A stretch of DNA of 61,446 nt from Bacillota bacterium (GTDB taxonomy: Bacteria > Bacillota > Limnochordia > Limnochordales > Limnochordaceae): positions 1-61,446 of the forward strand of contig PIUA01000018.1 of the NCBI GenBank assembly GCA_017577405.1, read 5' to 3'. A program made the position numbers and the translations under genes. The notes under the pieces were generated by a model. The model was not told where the DNA came from and did not search any database. It saw only the letters and a list, made by a program, of their open reading frames with translations. Numbering within the stretch: position 1 is the stretch's first letter; every line of letters starts with the position of its first letter. Below, one piece after another: positions 50,440 to 59,142 of this stretch.

Positions 50440-50901
50440 ATGATTTGGGTCCGGCGATATGGGCTCCAGCTGGCGTGGCTGATCTCAGTGGTGGCCACCG
50501 CGGGCAGCATCTACGCGAGCGAAGTCCGCCAGTTTTTGCCCTGCACCCTCTGCTGGGTGGAGCGGATCTTCATGTTCCCCTTGGTCTTCATCCTGGGCCA
50601 GGCGGTCTTCCGGCGGGACCGCTCCGTGGCCGTCTACGTTCTGCCGCTCACCGCCCTGGGCGGGATCACCTCCCTCTACCACTACCTTATCCAGAAGATC
50701 CCCGCCCTGGAGCCGGTCGCCTTCTGCTCTGGGGTGCCCTGCTCGGTGCAGTACGTCAACTGGCTGGGTTTCGTCACCCTTCCCTTCTTGGCCATGGTCG
50801 CCTTCGGGATCCTGACGGCCCTCCTCGTGGTGATCCGGCAGGCCGCGCAGGACGAGGCCAGGGCCCTGCTCCGGAGCCGGGTGACGGGCCGGGAGCGGTG
50901 A
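50440..50901 (+). CDS. Disulfide bond formation protein, BdbC/DsbB family
   Basis: The 153-residue protein has four hydrophobic helices and the two redox pairs of DsbB/BdbC: Cys35-x-x-Cys38 in PCTLCWVERI and Cys96 with Cys101 in FCSGVPCS. It passes electrons from an extracytoplasmic thiol oxidase to quinone. Its usual partner BdbD/DsbA is not in the window. The ATG at 50440 follows AAAGGTGG; five bases after its stop begins a GNAT gene, so the two may be cotranscribed. Confidence 0.9.
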   Translation: MIWVRRYGLQLAWLISVVATAGSIYASEVRQFLPCTLCWVERIFMFPLVFILGQAVFRRDRSVAVYVLPLTALGGITSLYHYLIQKIPALEPVAFCSGVPCSVQYVNWLGFVTLPFLAMVAFGILTALLVVIRQAAQDEARALLRSRVTGRER

Positions 50902-50905
50902 TCCG

Positions 50906-51427
50906 GTGGGGCCCGTGGCGATCCGGCGCATGCGCCTGGTGCCCGCGACCGCGGAGCTGGTCCGGGCTGAGCTGACCTCCAAGGTCGCCTTAGCCGAGGC
51001 TTTGGGGGCCGTGGTGCCGGCCAACTGGCCGCCCGAAGATTGGGCCGATGTGCTTCCTCTCTTCCTGGAGTTCCTGGAGGGCGAATCCCAGCACGTCGGC
51101 TGGTACGGGTGGTATGGCCTCCTCACCGACGCTCAGCCGGGAGCGTTGGTGCTTGCCGCGGGTGGCGGGTTCAAGGGCCCGCCCGAGGACGGCGAGGTGG
51201 AGATCGGTTATGCCGTGCTGCCCCAGTTCCAGCGCCGGGGGTATGCGACCGAGATGGTGGTGGCCCTCACCGCGTGGGCCCTCGCCCAGGCCGGCGTGGA
51301 ACGGGTGATCGCCGAGGTCAAGGCCGAGAATCACCCGTCTCTGCGGGTGCTGGCCAAGGCTGGGTTCCAACTGGTGGGGGAGGGTAAGGAGCCGGGGAGC
51401 CTATGCTGGGTCTTCCAGCCGGAGTAG
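50906..51427 (+). CDS. GNAT-family N-acetyltransferase
   Basis: The 173-residue protein has an N-terminal RRMRLVPATAELVRAEL, then VEIGYAVLPQFQRRGYATEM (acetyl-CoA loop Q-x-x-G-x-A), and a C-terminal AEVKAENHPSLRVLAKAGF. It is a RimJ/RimL-like GNAT of unknown substrate, perhaps an amino-acid or protein N-terminus. It starts at GTG 50906, right after the BdbC gene. Confidence 0.85.
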   Translation: MGPVAIRRMRLVPATAELVRAELTSKVALAEALGAVVPANWPPEDWADVLPLFLEFLEGESQHVGWYGWYGLLTDAQPGALVLAAGGGFKGPPEDGEVEIGYAVLPQFQRRGYATEMVVALTAWALAQAGVERVIAEVKAENHPSLRVLAKAGFQLVGEGKEPGSLCWVFQPE

Positions 51428-51472
51428 GCGGCCCGGACGTTCAGCCCCTCCCAGGTCGCCAGGCTGGCAGCC

Positions 51473-51501
51473 TTGCCGCCCCTTGGGGAGGTTGTTAGAA
51501 T
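51473..51501 (+). promoter_or_regulatory. Promoter of the thiamine transport operon
   Basis: TTGCCG (51473-51478), 17 bases, TAGAAT (51496-51501). Transcription would begin near 51508, eight bases before the riboswitch. Confidence 0.55.
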
Positions 51502-51515
51502 GAGGGCAGAACAAC

Positions 51516-51601
51516 GGGGAGCTCACACGAGTGGGCTGAGAGGATGGGTAGTGTCCCATCGACCCTTTGAACCTGCTCCGGGTAATGCCGGCGTAGGGAA
51601 A
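51516..51601 (+). ncRNA. TPP (thiamine pyrophosphate) riboswitch, THI element
   Basis: Conserved blocks are present in order: GGGGAGCTC, GGGCTGAGAGGATGGG, CATCGACCCTTTGAACCTG, CTCCGGGTAATGCCGGCGTA and GGGAA. TPP binding normally shuts expression. The likely output is the hairpin at 51640-51661, which covers the ribosome site of thiB. Confidence 0.96.
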
Positions 51602-51639
51602 ATAGGCTGGTCAGGCCAGTCTTACCTCTCGCTGCCCCT

Positions 51640-51661
51640 CGCCTCCCCTTGCTAGGAGGCG
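51640..51661 (+). promoter_or_regulatory. Ribosome-site sequestering hairpin of the TPP riboswitch
   Basis: CGCCTCC (51640-51646) pairs perfectly with GGAGGCG (51655-51661). The second arm is the ribosome site (AGGAGG) of thiB, nine bases before the GTG at 51669. So control is probably translational. Confidence 0.7.
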
Positions 51662-51668
51662 TTTTCGC

Positions 51669-52730
51669 GTGTCTGGAGGTCTTCGCCGGTGGGCCCGCCG
51701 TCTGGGCCCGGTGCTGGCCGGCATCGCGCTGCTCTTTGCCTGCACCCTTCCTCTTGAGGCTCAAGAGAAGCCGAAGGTCATCGTCTACACCTACGACAGC
51801 TTCGCCAACTGGGGGCCGGGGGCGTACATTGAGGAACTCTTCGAGGCCCGCTACGATGCCGACTTGGTTCTGGTCGCCCCCGCCAGCAGCAACGAGATGC
51901 TCGCCCGGTTGATCCAGGAGATGGAGGCCGGGAACCGGCAGGCGGACGTCTTCATCGGCCTGGCCGACAGCGCCCTGCCCCGAGCTCTTTCTCGCAACCT
52001 CTTTGAACCGTATGATCCGGCCCTGATCCCCAACCTGGCCGGGGTTCCCGAAGAGCTCATGATCGACCCGACGGGGCACGTGATCCCCTTCGATCACGGT
52101 TACATCACCCTGGTTTACGACAGCGAAGCCCTCGCTCCCGACCAGGTGCCCACCACCTTTGAGGAGCTGACCGCGCCCCACCTGCGGCGCTCCATCATCG
52201 CCATCGATCCCCGGACCTCCTCGCCGGGCCACGCCTTCCTCATGTGGACCATCGCCCGCTACGGGGATCCGGGGTACTTGGAGTACTGGGAGCGGCTCTT
52301 GCCCAACCTGCTCACCATCGCCGGGGGTTGGAGCGAGGCCTACGACATGTTCCTGAACGGCGAGGCGCCCATTGTGGTCAGCTACAGCACCGACACGGCC
52401 TACTCCATGCTGACCGAGGGCCAGGCCCGGCAGCGGGTGCTCCTTTTGGAGGACCAGGGCTACCGCCAGGTGGAGGGGATGGCCATTGTCCGGGGCACCC
52501 AGGTGCCGGAGCTGGCCCACGCGGTCCTCGACCTGGTCCTCGATCCCGAGGTGCAGAGCCTCTTGGCCGTCACCAACTGGATGTTCCCGGCCAACAGCGA
52601 GGCCCAGCCGGATCCGATCTTCCAGGAGTATGCGGTGCTCCCGCCCCAGCCCGTCGCCTTGGCCCCCGAGGAGATTGAGGCGCACGACGCCCGCTGGCTG
52701 CGGGAGTGGGCCCGGGTCATCAGCCGATGA
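51669..52730 (+). CDS. thiB: Thiamine ABC transporter, substrate-binding protein
   Basis: The 353-residue protein has a signal peptide (LGPVLAGIALLFACTLPLEA; its Cys25 is not in a good lipobox) and a ThiB domain: VIVYTYDSFANWGPGAYIEE, SSNEMLARLIQEMEAGNRQA, DVFIGLADSALPRA, IPFDHGYITLVYDSEAL, LLTIAGGWSEAYDMFLNGEA and IVVSYSTDTAYS. It binds thiamine or its phosphates. It is first in a three-gene operon under the TPP switch. GTG 51669 is supported by AGGAGG nine bases upstream. Confidence 0.92.
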   Translation: MSGGLRRWARRLGPVLAGIALLFACTLPLEAQEKPKVIVYTYDSFANWGPGAYIEELFEARYDADLVLVAPASSNEMLARLIQEMEAGNRQADVFIGLADSALPRALSRNLFEPYDPALIPNLAGVPEELMIDPTGHVIPFDHGYITLVYDSEALAPDQVPTTFEELTAPHLRRSIIAIDPRTSSPGHAFLMWTIARYGDPGYLEYWERLLPNLLTIAGGWSEAYDMFLNGEAPIVVSYSTDTAYSMLTEGQARQRVLLLEDQGYRQVEGMAIVRGTQVPELAHAVLDLVLDPEVQSLLAVTNWMFPANSEAQPDPIFQEYAVLPPQPVALAPEEIEAHDARWLREWARVISR

Positions 52731-54442
52731 GGATCGGTTCGGCGCACCCGTGGGCGGGGGCGTGGCCTGTCCCCGCCCGGCGGGGAGGTTGGGGGCGCGG
52801 CGCCGTCCAGGTGGCCCTGGCCGCGCTCCCACTCCTCTTCCTTCTCTTGGTGCTGGTCTACCCTCTGGCCCTCGTCTTCGTCGAGGCCTTCACCGAGCGG
52901 GTGGCCGGGCAGGCAGTCTTCACCCTCCAGCGGGTGATGGCCGTCTGGTCCGACCCCTACTACCACCGCCTGCTGGCCTTCACCGCCCACCAAGCCCTCC
53001 TTTCGGCCGTGGCCAGCCTCCTCATCGGCCTGCCGGTGGCGTACCTCTTTGTCCGCTACGACTTTCCCGGGAAATCGTGGCTCCGTTCGGTGGTCCTGGT
53101 GCCGTTTGTTCTCCCGGCGGTGACGGTGGCCTTGGGCTTCATCTTGGTCTTCGGCAACAATGGGGCGCTCAACCGGCTGTTGGACAGCCTCTTGGGTTTC
53201 CGCATCCCCATCCTCTACAGTCTTCAGGGGATCGTGCTGGCCCACGCCTTCTACAACGCGCCCCTGGTGGTCCGGACGGTCCACGCCGCCTGGGAGGCCA
53301 TCGATCCCTCCTTTGAGGAGAGCGCCCGGGCGCTGGGGGCGGGGCGGCTGCAGACCTTCCTCACCGTCACCCTCCCCATGATCGCCCCGGGGGTGGTCAC
53401 GGGGAGCCTGCTCGCCTTTGTCTTCTCCTTCATGAGCTTCCCCATCGTCCTCGCCCTGGGTGGGGCCCGGCTGGCCACCATGGAGGTGGAGATCTACACT
53501 CAGGTCCGGGTGCTCCTCGATTACGGCACGGGAGCCGCCCTCGCCCTGGTGGAGACCCTCCTCTCCCTCCTCCTCACCTTCATCTACCTCCGGGTGGAGG
53601 CCCGCCTCAGGACCCGCTGGGTCCCCCTGCGCCGCCAGCCCACCGTGCCCCTCCGGTTTCGGCTGCGGCACACGCCCCTGCTCCTTCTGGCGGTGGTGGC
53701 CGGCGCCTTCTTCCTGGCACCCCTCGCGGCGGTGGTCTGGGATGCCCTCACCCGGGGGGCGGAGCATGGCCTCACCCTGCGGTGGTTTGCGATGCTCTTC
53801 AATCCCGGTCACCACGCCATCACAGGGGACAGCCCCCTCCAGGCCATCCTGAACAGCCTCCGCTTCGGGGTGGGCACGGTGCTGCTGGCGGTGCCCTTGG
53901 GGGTGCTGGCCAGCCTTGCCATCGGCCGCCTCCGCTGGCCGGGGCGGGACCTCTTGGAGCTCCTGGTCTTGACGCCCTTGGGTGTCTCGGGGGTGGCTTT
54001 GGGCTTCGGGCTCCTGCGGGCAACGGTCCGCTCCCCGCTGGCGGGCGGGGCCCAGTGGGCCATCGTGGCCGTCCACGCGCTCCTGGCTCTCCCCTTTGTG
54101 GTGCGCACCGTTCGGCCCGCCTTGGAAGCGCTCCATCCCTCCTTGCGCGAGTCGGCCCGGGCCTTGGGGGCCTCCCGCTGGCGGGCCCTGCGGGATGTGG
54201 AGCTCCCGCTCATCGTCCGCTCCCTTCTTCTGGGTGGGGCGTTGGCCTTCTCCATCAGCTTCTCGGAGATGACGGCCACCATCACGCTGGCGCCGCCGGG
54301 CCTTTCCACCATGCCCCTGGCGGTCTACCAGCTCCTCTCGGCCCGGAGCTTCGGCGGGGCGTCGGCCATGGCGGTTCTCCTCATCCTGGTGACGGGGAGC
54401 AGCTTTGTCCTTCTGGAGCGGTGGGGGGGTGGGAAGAGGTGA
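52727..54442 (+). CDS. thiP: Thiamine ABC transporter, fused two-domain permease
   Basis: The 571-residue protein has two permease halves of about six helices each. EAA loops are seen in FEESARALGAGRLQTFLTVT and LRESARALGASRWRALRDVE. This double form is usual for ThiP and iron Fbp-type permeases; position between thiB and thiQ under a TPP switch identifies it. The ATG at 52727 overlaps the thiB stop (ATGA). A GTG at 52706 would add seven residues inside thiB. Confidence 0.9.
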   Translation: MRIGSAHPWAGAWPVPARRGGWGRGAVQVALAALPLLFLLLVLVYPLALVFVEAFTERVAGQAVFTLQRVMAVWSDPYYHRLLAFTAHQALLSAVASLLIGLPVAYLFVRYDFPGKSWLRSVVLVPFVLPAVTVALGFILVFGNNGALNRLLDSLLGFRIPILYSLQGIVLAHAFYNAPLVVRTVHAAWEAIDPSFEESARALGAGRLQTFLTVTLPMIAPGVVTGSLLAFVFSFMSFPIVLALGGARLATMEVEIYTQVRVLLDYGTGAALALVETLLSLLLTFIYLRVEARLRTRWVPLRRQPTVPLRFRLRHTPLLLLAVVAGAFFLAPLAAVVWDALTRGAEHGLTLRWFAMLFNPGHHAITGDSPLQAILNSLRFGVGTVLLAVPLGVLASLAIGRLRWPGRDLLELLVLTPLGVSGVALGFGLLRATVRSPLAGGAQWAIVAVHALLALPFVVRTVRPALEALHPSLRESARALGASRWRALRDVELPLIVRSLLLGGALAFSISFSEMTATITLAPPGLSTMPLAVYQLLSARSFGGASAMAVLLILVTGSSFVLLERWGGGKR

Positions 54443-55587
54443 AGGGCTTGGAGCTGCGGGGGGTGAGCAAGCGCTTCGGCCCGGTGGTGGCCGTGGACCG
54501 GCTGGACCTGAGGGTGGGCCCGGGGGAGCTGGTGGCCCTCTTGGGGCCCTCGGGGTGCGGCAAGACCACCACCCTGCGGATGGTGGCAGGGTTCGAGCAG
54601 CCTGACGAAGGCCGCATCTTCATCGACGGGGAGGATGTGACCGGCCAGCCTCCCGAGCGTCGGGGGGTGGGGATTGTCTTCCAGAACTTCGCCCTCTTCC
54701 CCCACATGAGCGTGGCGGAGAACATCGGGTACGGCCTGGCCCTCCGGGGGGTTCCCCGGGCCGATCGCCAGCGGCGGGCGGAGGAGCTCCTGGAGGTGGT
54801 GGGGCTGGCCGGGCTGGGGGACCGGCGGCCCGAGGCCCTCTCCGCCGGCCAGCAGCAGCGGGTCGCCCTGGCCCGGTCCCTGGCCACGGAGCCGCGAGTG
54901 CTCCTCCTGGATGAGCCCCTCTCCGCGCTCGATGCGCCGGTCCGGCGCCACCTGCGGGCCGAGATCCGCCGGATTCAGCGGGAGTTGGGGATCACCACCC
55001 TCTACGTGACCCACGATCAAGAGGAGGCCCTGGCCACCGCGGACCGGGTCGCCATCATGCAGGCGGGCCACCTGGAGCAGGTGGACACCCCCGAAGGGAT
55101 CTACCAGCGTCCCCGCACCCCCTTTGTCGCCGGCTTCGTGGGCGAGGGGAACCTCTGGGAGGCGGAGGTGTTGGGGCCAGCCCACCCCGACGGGAGCCTG
55201 ACGGTGCGGGTGGGCGAGGCCGTTTGGCGGCTGCCCGCGCCCCGAGGGGAAGGGCCGTCGGGGCGCGGGAGCGAGGCCGGCCCGAGCCTGCCTGCCCCAG
55301 GCTCACGGGTCCACCTGGTGGTCCGGCCCGAGCGGATCCGGCTGGTGGATGCCGCCGCCTTCGACGATGGCCGCGAGTGGATCCGGATTCCAGCCCGCTT
55401 GATCGATGCCGAGTACTTGGGCCACTCGGTGCTGGTGGAGGCCCGCTTCGACGGTGGCCGGCTGCGGGCCCTGGTGCCCGCGGACCCGGGGGAGCTGCGG
55501 CGCCGCCAGGGCGAGGATCTCTTCTTCGCCTTCGAGCCCCGGGCCGTCTGGGTGGTGCCCCCGGCTCCAGCCTCTTCTCCCGCCTGA
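54439..55587 (+). CDS. thiQ: Thiamine ABC transporter ATPase
   Basis: The 382-residue ATPase has Walker A GPSGCGKTT, Q-loop VFQNFALFPHMS, signature LSAGQQQRVALARSL (Ala for the second position Gly), Walker B LLLDEPLSALD and the switch His in YVTHDQEEALA. A C-terminal TOBE-like domain of about 130 residues, absent from E. coli ThiQ (232 residues), makes it like the PotA/FbpC group. The operon position fixes the likely substrate as thiamine. It overlaps thiP by four bases (GTGA). Confidence 0.88.
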   Translation: MKGLELRGVSKRFGPVVAVDRLDLRVGPGELVALLGPSGCGKTTTLRMVAGFEQPDEGRIFIDGEDVTGQPPERRGVGIVFQNFALFPHMSVAENIGYGLALRGVPRADRQRRAEELLEVVGLAGLGDRRPEALSAGQQQRVALARSLATEPRVLLLDEPLSALDAPVRRHLRAEIRRIQRELGITTLYVTHDQEEALATADRVAIMQAGHLEQVDTPEGIYQRPRTPFVAGFVGEGNLWEAEVLGPAHPDGSLTVRVGEAVWRLPAPRGEGPSGRGSEAGPSLPAPGSRVHLVVRPERIRLVDAAAFDDGREWIRIPARLIDAEYLGHSVLVEARFDGGRLRALVPADPGELRRRQGEDLFFAFEPRAVWVVPPAPASSPA

Positions 55588-55603
55588 GCCAGGTCCCGCG
55601 GGC

Positions 55604-55622
55604 CCCGGCGCCAGGCGCCGGG
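55604..55622 (+). terminator. GC-rich hairpin after thiQ
   Basis: CCCGGC (55604-55609) pairs with GCCGGG (55617-55622); the loop arms are also self-complementary. It is 17 bases beyond the stop codon and has no T-run. Confidence 0.45.
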
Positions 55623-55717
55623 CATGGCTGAGCCAGGAGCCTGGGGACCGTTAGAGAAGCTTATGGTAACGATCTGGCGGCGTGCGGCCCCGGCCGCCAG
55701 TGGCGAGGGCGGGAAGG

Positions 55718-56395
55718 ATGCAACGGCCAGATGTGGAGGCGGGGCGGAAGGGCCCTTCCGTCCCCGGTTCCCTCGTTGACGGTTTGCGGGAGGCTCTGGC
55801 GAGGCGGGAACGGCGCCTGCTGGGGTGGGAGCGGTATGCCCGGACGGCGGTCCTCTTGCCGCTCTTGCAACGGAACGGCGAGTGGCACCTCCTTTTTGAG
55901 GTCCGGGCCCAGACCCTCCGGCGCCAGCCGGGAGAGGTCTGCTTTCCTGGGGGGTTCCTCGAGCCCGAGGACGCCAGCCCTGAGGCGGCGGCCGTTCGGG
56001 AGACGAGCGAGGAGCTCAACCTGGATCCCAAGACGATCCAGGTGGTGGGCCCTCTGGATGTGCTCATCACCCCCTGGCGGCTGATCATCTACCCCTTCGT
56101 GGGGGTCCTGCTGGATCCGGAGCAGATCGATCCGGCCCGGGAGGAGATCGAGCAGGTCTTCACCGTGCCCCTGACCGAGATCCTCCGGGCCACGCCGGAC
56201 GTCCACCAGATTCGGATCCGGCTGGAGCCGCCGGATCACTTCCCCTTCGAAAAGATCCCCGGCGGGCGGGCGTACCCCTGGCGCCAGACCGACCATCCCG
56301 AGCTCTTCTTTGAGTTTGAGGGTCACGTGGTCTGGGGCCTGACGGCTCTGATCCTGGACCATTTCCGGAGCGTGGTGAGGGAGGTGGCGCCGTGA
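55718..56395 (+). CDS. Nudix hydrolase, CoA-pyrophosphatase (NudL/YeaB)-like
   Basis: The 225-residue protein has a Nudix box in GGFLEPEDASPEAAAVRETS followed by EEL, and upstream the CoA-type QTLRRQPGEVCFPGG. The C-terminal half (YPFVGVLLDPEQIDPAREEI, EHFPFEK-like region) is like NudL/YeaB proteins that split CoA and its esters. The ATG at 55718 sits behind GGGAAGG. It overlaps the macrodomain gene (GTGA), so the two nucleotide-processing genes are coupled. Confidence 0.85.
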   Translation: MQRPDVEAGRKGPSVPGSLVDGLREALARRERRLLGWERYARTAVLLPLLQRNGEWHLLFEVRAQTLRRQPGEVCFPGGFLEPEDASPEAAAVRETSEELNLDPKTIQVVGPLDVLITPWRLIIYPFVGVLLDPEQIDPAREEIEQVFTVPLTEILRATPDVHQIRIRLEPPDHFPFEKIPGGRAYPWRQTDHPELFFEFEGHVVWGLTALILDHFRSVVREVAP

Positions 56396-56943
56396 GCGTG
56401 GCTCGAGTGGAGGTTTCAGGCTGCATGATCGAGTGCGTGGAGGGCGACATCACCGCCCAGCCCGATCTGGAGGCGATCGTCAACGCCGCCAACGCCCAGC
56501 TCATGCCCGGTGGGGGCGTGGCCGGGGCGATCCACCGGGCGGCAGGACCGGGGCTGGCCGAGGAGTGCCGGCCTCTGGCCCCCATCCGGCCCGGCCAGGC
56601 GGTGATCACCAGCGGGTACCGCCTGCCCAACCGGTACGTGATCCACTGCCTGGGGCCCGTCTACGGGGTGGACGAGCCGGCCGCGGACCTCTTGGCCTCC
56701 TGCTACCGGAACGGGCTCCGCCTGGCGGAGGAGCGGGGGATCGCCTCGGTGGGCTTCCCCGCCATCTCCACCGGGATCTTCGGCTATCCCTTGGAGGAGG
56801 CGGCTCAGGTGGCTATCCGGACGGTGGTGGAGGCCGCCCCCAAACTCCAGGCGGTGAAGCGGGTCCGGTTCGTCCTGTGGGGGGAGGAAGCTTTCCGGGT
56901 GCACGCGTCCGTTCTCCACGAGGTGGCGGGGCCGACGGCGTGA
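56392..56943 (+). CDS. Macrodomain ADP-ribose-binding hydrolase
   Basis: The 183-residue protein is one macrodomain: IECVEGDITAQPDLEAIVNA with NAANAQLMPGGGVAGAIHRA, YVIHCLGPVYGVDEP and FPAISTGIFGYPLEEAAQVA. The Gly-rich loops are those of MacroD-type enzymes that remove ADP-ribose or hydrolyse O-acetyl-ADP-ribose. Coupling with a Nudix gene suggests a role in NAD/ADP-ribose metabolism. The start is GTG 56392 inside the Nudix stop. Confidence 0.92.
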   Translation: MSVARVEVSGCMIECVEGDITAQPDLEAIVNAANAQLMPGGGVAGAIHRAAGPGLAEECRPLAPIRPGQAVITSGYRLPNRYVIHCLGPVYGVDEPAADLLASCYRNGLRLAEERGIASVGFPAISTGIFGYPLEEAAQVAIRTVVEAAPKLQAVKRVRFVLWGEEAFRVHASVLHEVAGPTA

Positions 56944-56980
56944 GGGTGCCCCGGCAACGGGGCGCGACAAGGAGGTCTGT

Positions 56981-59038
56981 ATGGGAAAACGAGGCCTGGA
57001 GAGCAGGGATCTGCTCAAGATTCGACTGATCGGCGATGTGGACATCTCCCCCGACGGGGAGCGGGTGGTGGCCGTGATCCAGGAGGTGGACCCGGAGGCC
57101 AACAGCTACCGGCGAACCCTGCATCTCTGGCAGCGGGAGCGGGGGCTCCAGCCCTTCACCGCGGGGAAGGAGGACAGCCACCCCCGCTTCAGCCCCGACG
57201 GGACCTGGATCGGCTTCATCTCCAAGCGGAGCGGCCAGCCCCAGCTCTGGCGGATCCCGGTCATGGGCGGTGAGGCCCAGCAGGTCACCCGGATCGAGGG
57301 CGGCATCCGGGACTTCGCCATCTCGCCTGATGGAAAGCGGGTGGCCGTTCTGGCCAACCTGGGCCGTGACGGGGTCCAGCCGGAGAAGAGGGAGCAGGCG
57401 AAGGAGCGGGAGCTGGAGGCCGACCTCTACCGGAAGCACACCCAGGGGGTCAAGGTGATCGAGCACCTCTACCACAAGATGGACGGGGAGGGCTTCTACG
57501 GGCACCGGGCGCCCCAGGTGGTGGTCCTGAACGCAGACGGTTCCGAGCCCCGCCAGCTCACCCAGCTGCCCTACCGCTACGGGGGGCTCGCCTGGTCCCC
57601 GGACGGGACTGAGATCTACACCGCCGTCAACCGGGAGCCCGACTTCGACCGGCACCCGGACCGGCAGCACATCTGGGCCATCCCCGTCGACGGCGGCGAG
57701 CCCCGGCGGCTTTCACCCCTGGAACTAGGGGCGTGGGCGCCCGTGCCCTCCCCCGATGGCGCGTGGATCGCCTTCCTGGCCAACGACCCCAAGGAACTGG
57801 GCTACGACAACACCAAGCTGTACCTGGTGGGCCGGGATGGCCGGGGCTTCCGTTGCCTCACCGCCCACCTGGACCGGACCATGAGCAACAGCACCGTCAC
57901 CGACCTGGTGGGTCCCGGGCGGGGCGAGCCCCAGTGGTCCCCCGATGGCCGCTTCATCTATGTGCTCTCCTCGGCCTTCGGCTTCACCGAGGTGCTCCGG
58001 ATCGACGTGGCCACGGGCGAAGCGGAGACCGTCGCCGGGGAGGGGAAGGCGGCCTACGCCTTCCGGCTGGACGGCCAGGGCCGGAAGCTGGCCTACACCG
58101 CCGCCACCTTCGAGCACCCGGGGGAGCTCTACCTGGCGGAGGAGGGGCGGGAAGAGCGGCTGAGCGGGGTGAACGACGCCTTCTTTGAAGAGGTGGCCGT
58201 CTCCCGGCCCATCCGATTCGAGGCCCAGGCCGAGGGCGGGCCGACGGTGGAGGGCTGGGTGATCCCGCCCTTGCCGGGCGGGCAGCCCCTGGAGCCGGGC
58301 CGGAAGGCCCCCACCATCCTCCAAATCCACGGCGGGCCCATGACCCAGTACAGCCCCACCTACTTCTTTGAGTTCCAGCTGCTGGCCGCCCAAGGGTGGG
58401 GTGTGGTCTTCACCAACCCCCGGGGCAGCCTGGGGTACGGCGAGGCCTTCTGCCAGGCGATCCGGGAGGAGTGGGGCAACAAGGACATGGCCGACGTGAT
58501 GGCCGGCCTCGATGAGGCCATCCGCCGCTTCGACTGGATCGACCCCGACCGGCTCGGAATCACCGGCGGCTCCTACGGCGGGTACCTGACCAACTGGATC
58601 ATCGCCCACACGGACCGCTTCAAGGCGGCTGTCTCGGGCCGGAGCGTGGCCGAGTGGCGGGCCATGGTGGGGACGGGGGACTTCGGGTGGGCTTGGACCG
58701 AGCGCTTCGGCAACGCCTACCCCTGGGGGCCGGACGATGAACGCTACCGGCAGCAGAGCCCCATCACCTACGCGTCCAACATCACCACGCCGCTCTTGAT
58801 TGAGCATCAGGAAGGAGATCTCCGGTGCCCCATCAATCAGGGGGAGATGCTCTTCACGGCCGTCAAGGCGGCGGGGAAGGCGCCGGTCCGCTTTGTGCGG
58901 TACCCCGATGAGTTCCACGGCATGAGCCGCACAGGCAAGCCGTGGCACCGGATCCACCGTCTGGACGAGATCGTCCGCTGGTTCGCCCTCTACCTGGAGG
59001 GCCGGGAGGTGGAGCCCCCGCCCCACGGCGGGGTGTAG
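56981..59038 (+). CDS. S9-family (acylaminoacyl-type) serine peptidase
   Basis: The 685-residue protein has an N-terminal beta-propeller with repeated WSPDG-type blades (FSPDGTWIGFISKRSG, ISPDGKRVAVLAN, WSPDGTEIY) and a C-terminal alpha/beta hydrolase domain. The triad can be placed at Ser531 (GITGGSYGGYLT), Asp613 (HQEGDLRCPI) and His646 (DEFHGMSR). It has no signal peptide, so it trims oligopeptides in the cytoplasm. A hairpin terminator follows. The ATG at 56981 follows AAGGAGG. Confidence 0.92.
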   Translation: MGKRGLESRDLLKIRLIGDVDISPDGERVVAVIQEVDPEANSYRRTLHLWQRERGLQPFTAGKEDSHPRFSPDGTWIGFISKRSGQPQLWRIPVMGGEAQQVTRIEGGIRDFAISPDGKRVAVLANLGRDGVQPEKREQAKERELEADLYRKHTQGVKVIEHLYHKMDGEGFYGHRAPQVVVLNADGSEPRQLTQLPYRYGGLAWSPDGTEIYTAVNREPDFDRHPDRQHIWAIPVDGGEPRRLSPLELGAWAPVPSPDGAWIAFLANDPKELGYDNTKLYLVGRDGRGFRCLTAHLDRTMSNSTVTDLVGPGRGEPQWSPDGRFIYVLSSAFGFTEVLRIDVATGEAETVAGEGKAAYAFRLDGQGRKLAYTAATFEHPGELYLAEEGREERLSGVNDAFFEEVAVSRPIRFEAQAEGGPTVEGWVIPPLPGGQPLEPGRKAPTILQIHGGPMTQYSPTYFFEFQLLAAQGWGVVFTNPRGSLGYGEAFCQAIREEWGNKDMADVMAGLDEAIRRFDWIDPDRLGITGGSYGGYLTNWIIAHTDRFKAAVSGRSVAEWRAMVGTGDFGWAWTERFGNAYPWGPDDERYRQQSPITYASNITTPLLIEHQEGDLRCPINQGEMLFTAVKAAGKAPVRFVRYPDEFHGMSRTGKPWHRIHRLDEIVRWFALYLEGREVEPPPHGGV

Positions 59039-59050
59039 GGCGGACAGTGA

Positions 59051-59080
59051 GGAGGGCGGGAGCACCGGCTCCCGCCCTCC
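59051..59080. terminator. Bidirectional hairpin between convergent genes
   Basis: GGAGGGCGGGAGC (59051-59063) pairs perfectly with GCTCCCGCCCTCC (59068-59080) around ACCG, then CTTTCCC. It separates the S9 gene (+) from the outer-membrane gene (-). Confidence 0.7.
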
Positions 59081-59142
59081 CTTTCCCGGAGAAGACTCGT
59101 CGCTGTCCAGGTCCTTTTCGAGATGTTTCTCAGGCGCGTTCC

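Noticed and set aside
51495-52832. A minus-strand frame over thiB and the TPP riboswitch
   Set aside because: Antisense of thiB and a structured RNA; no family resemblance.
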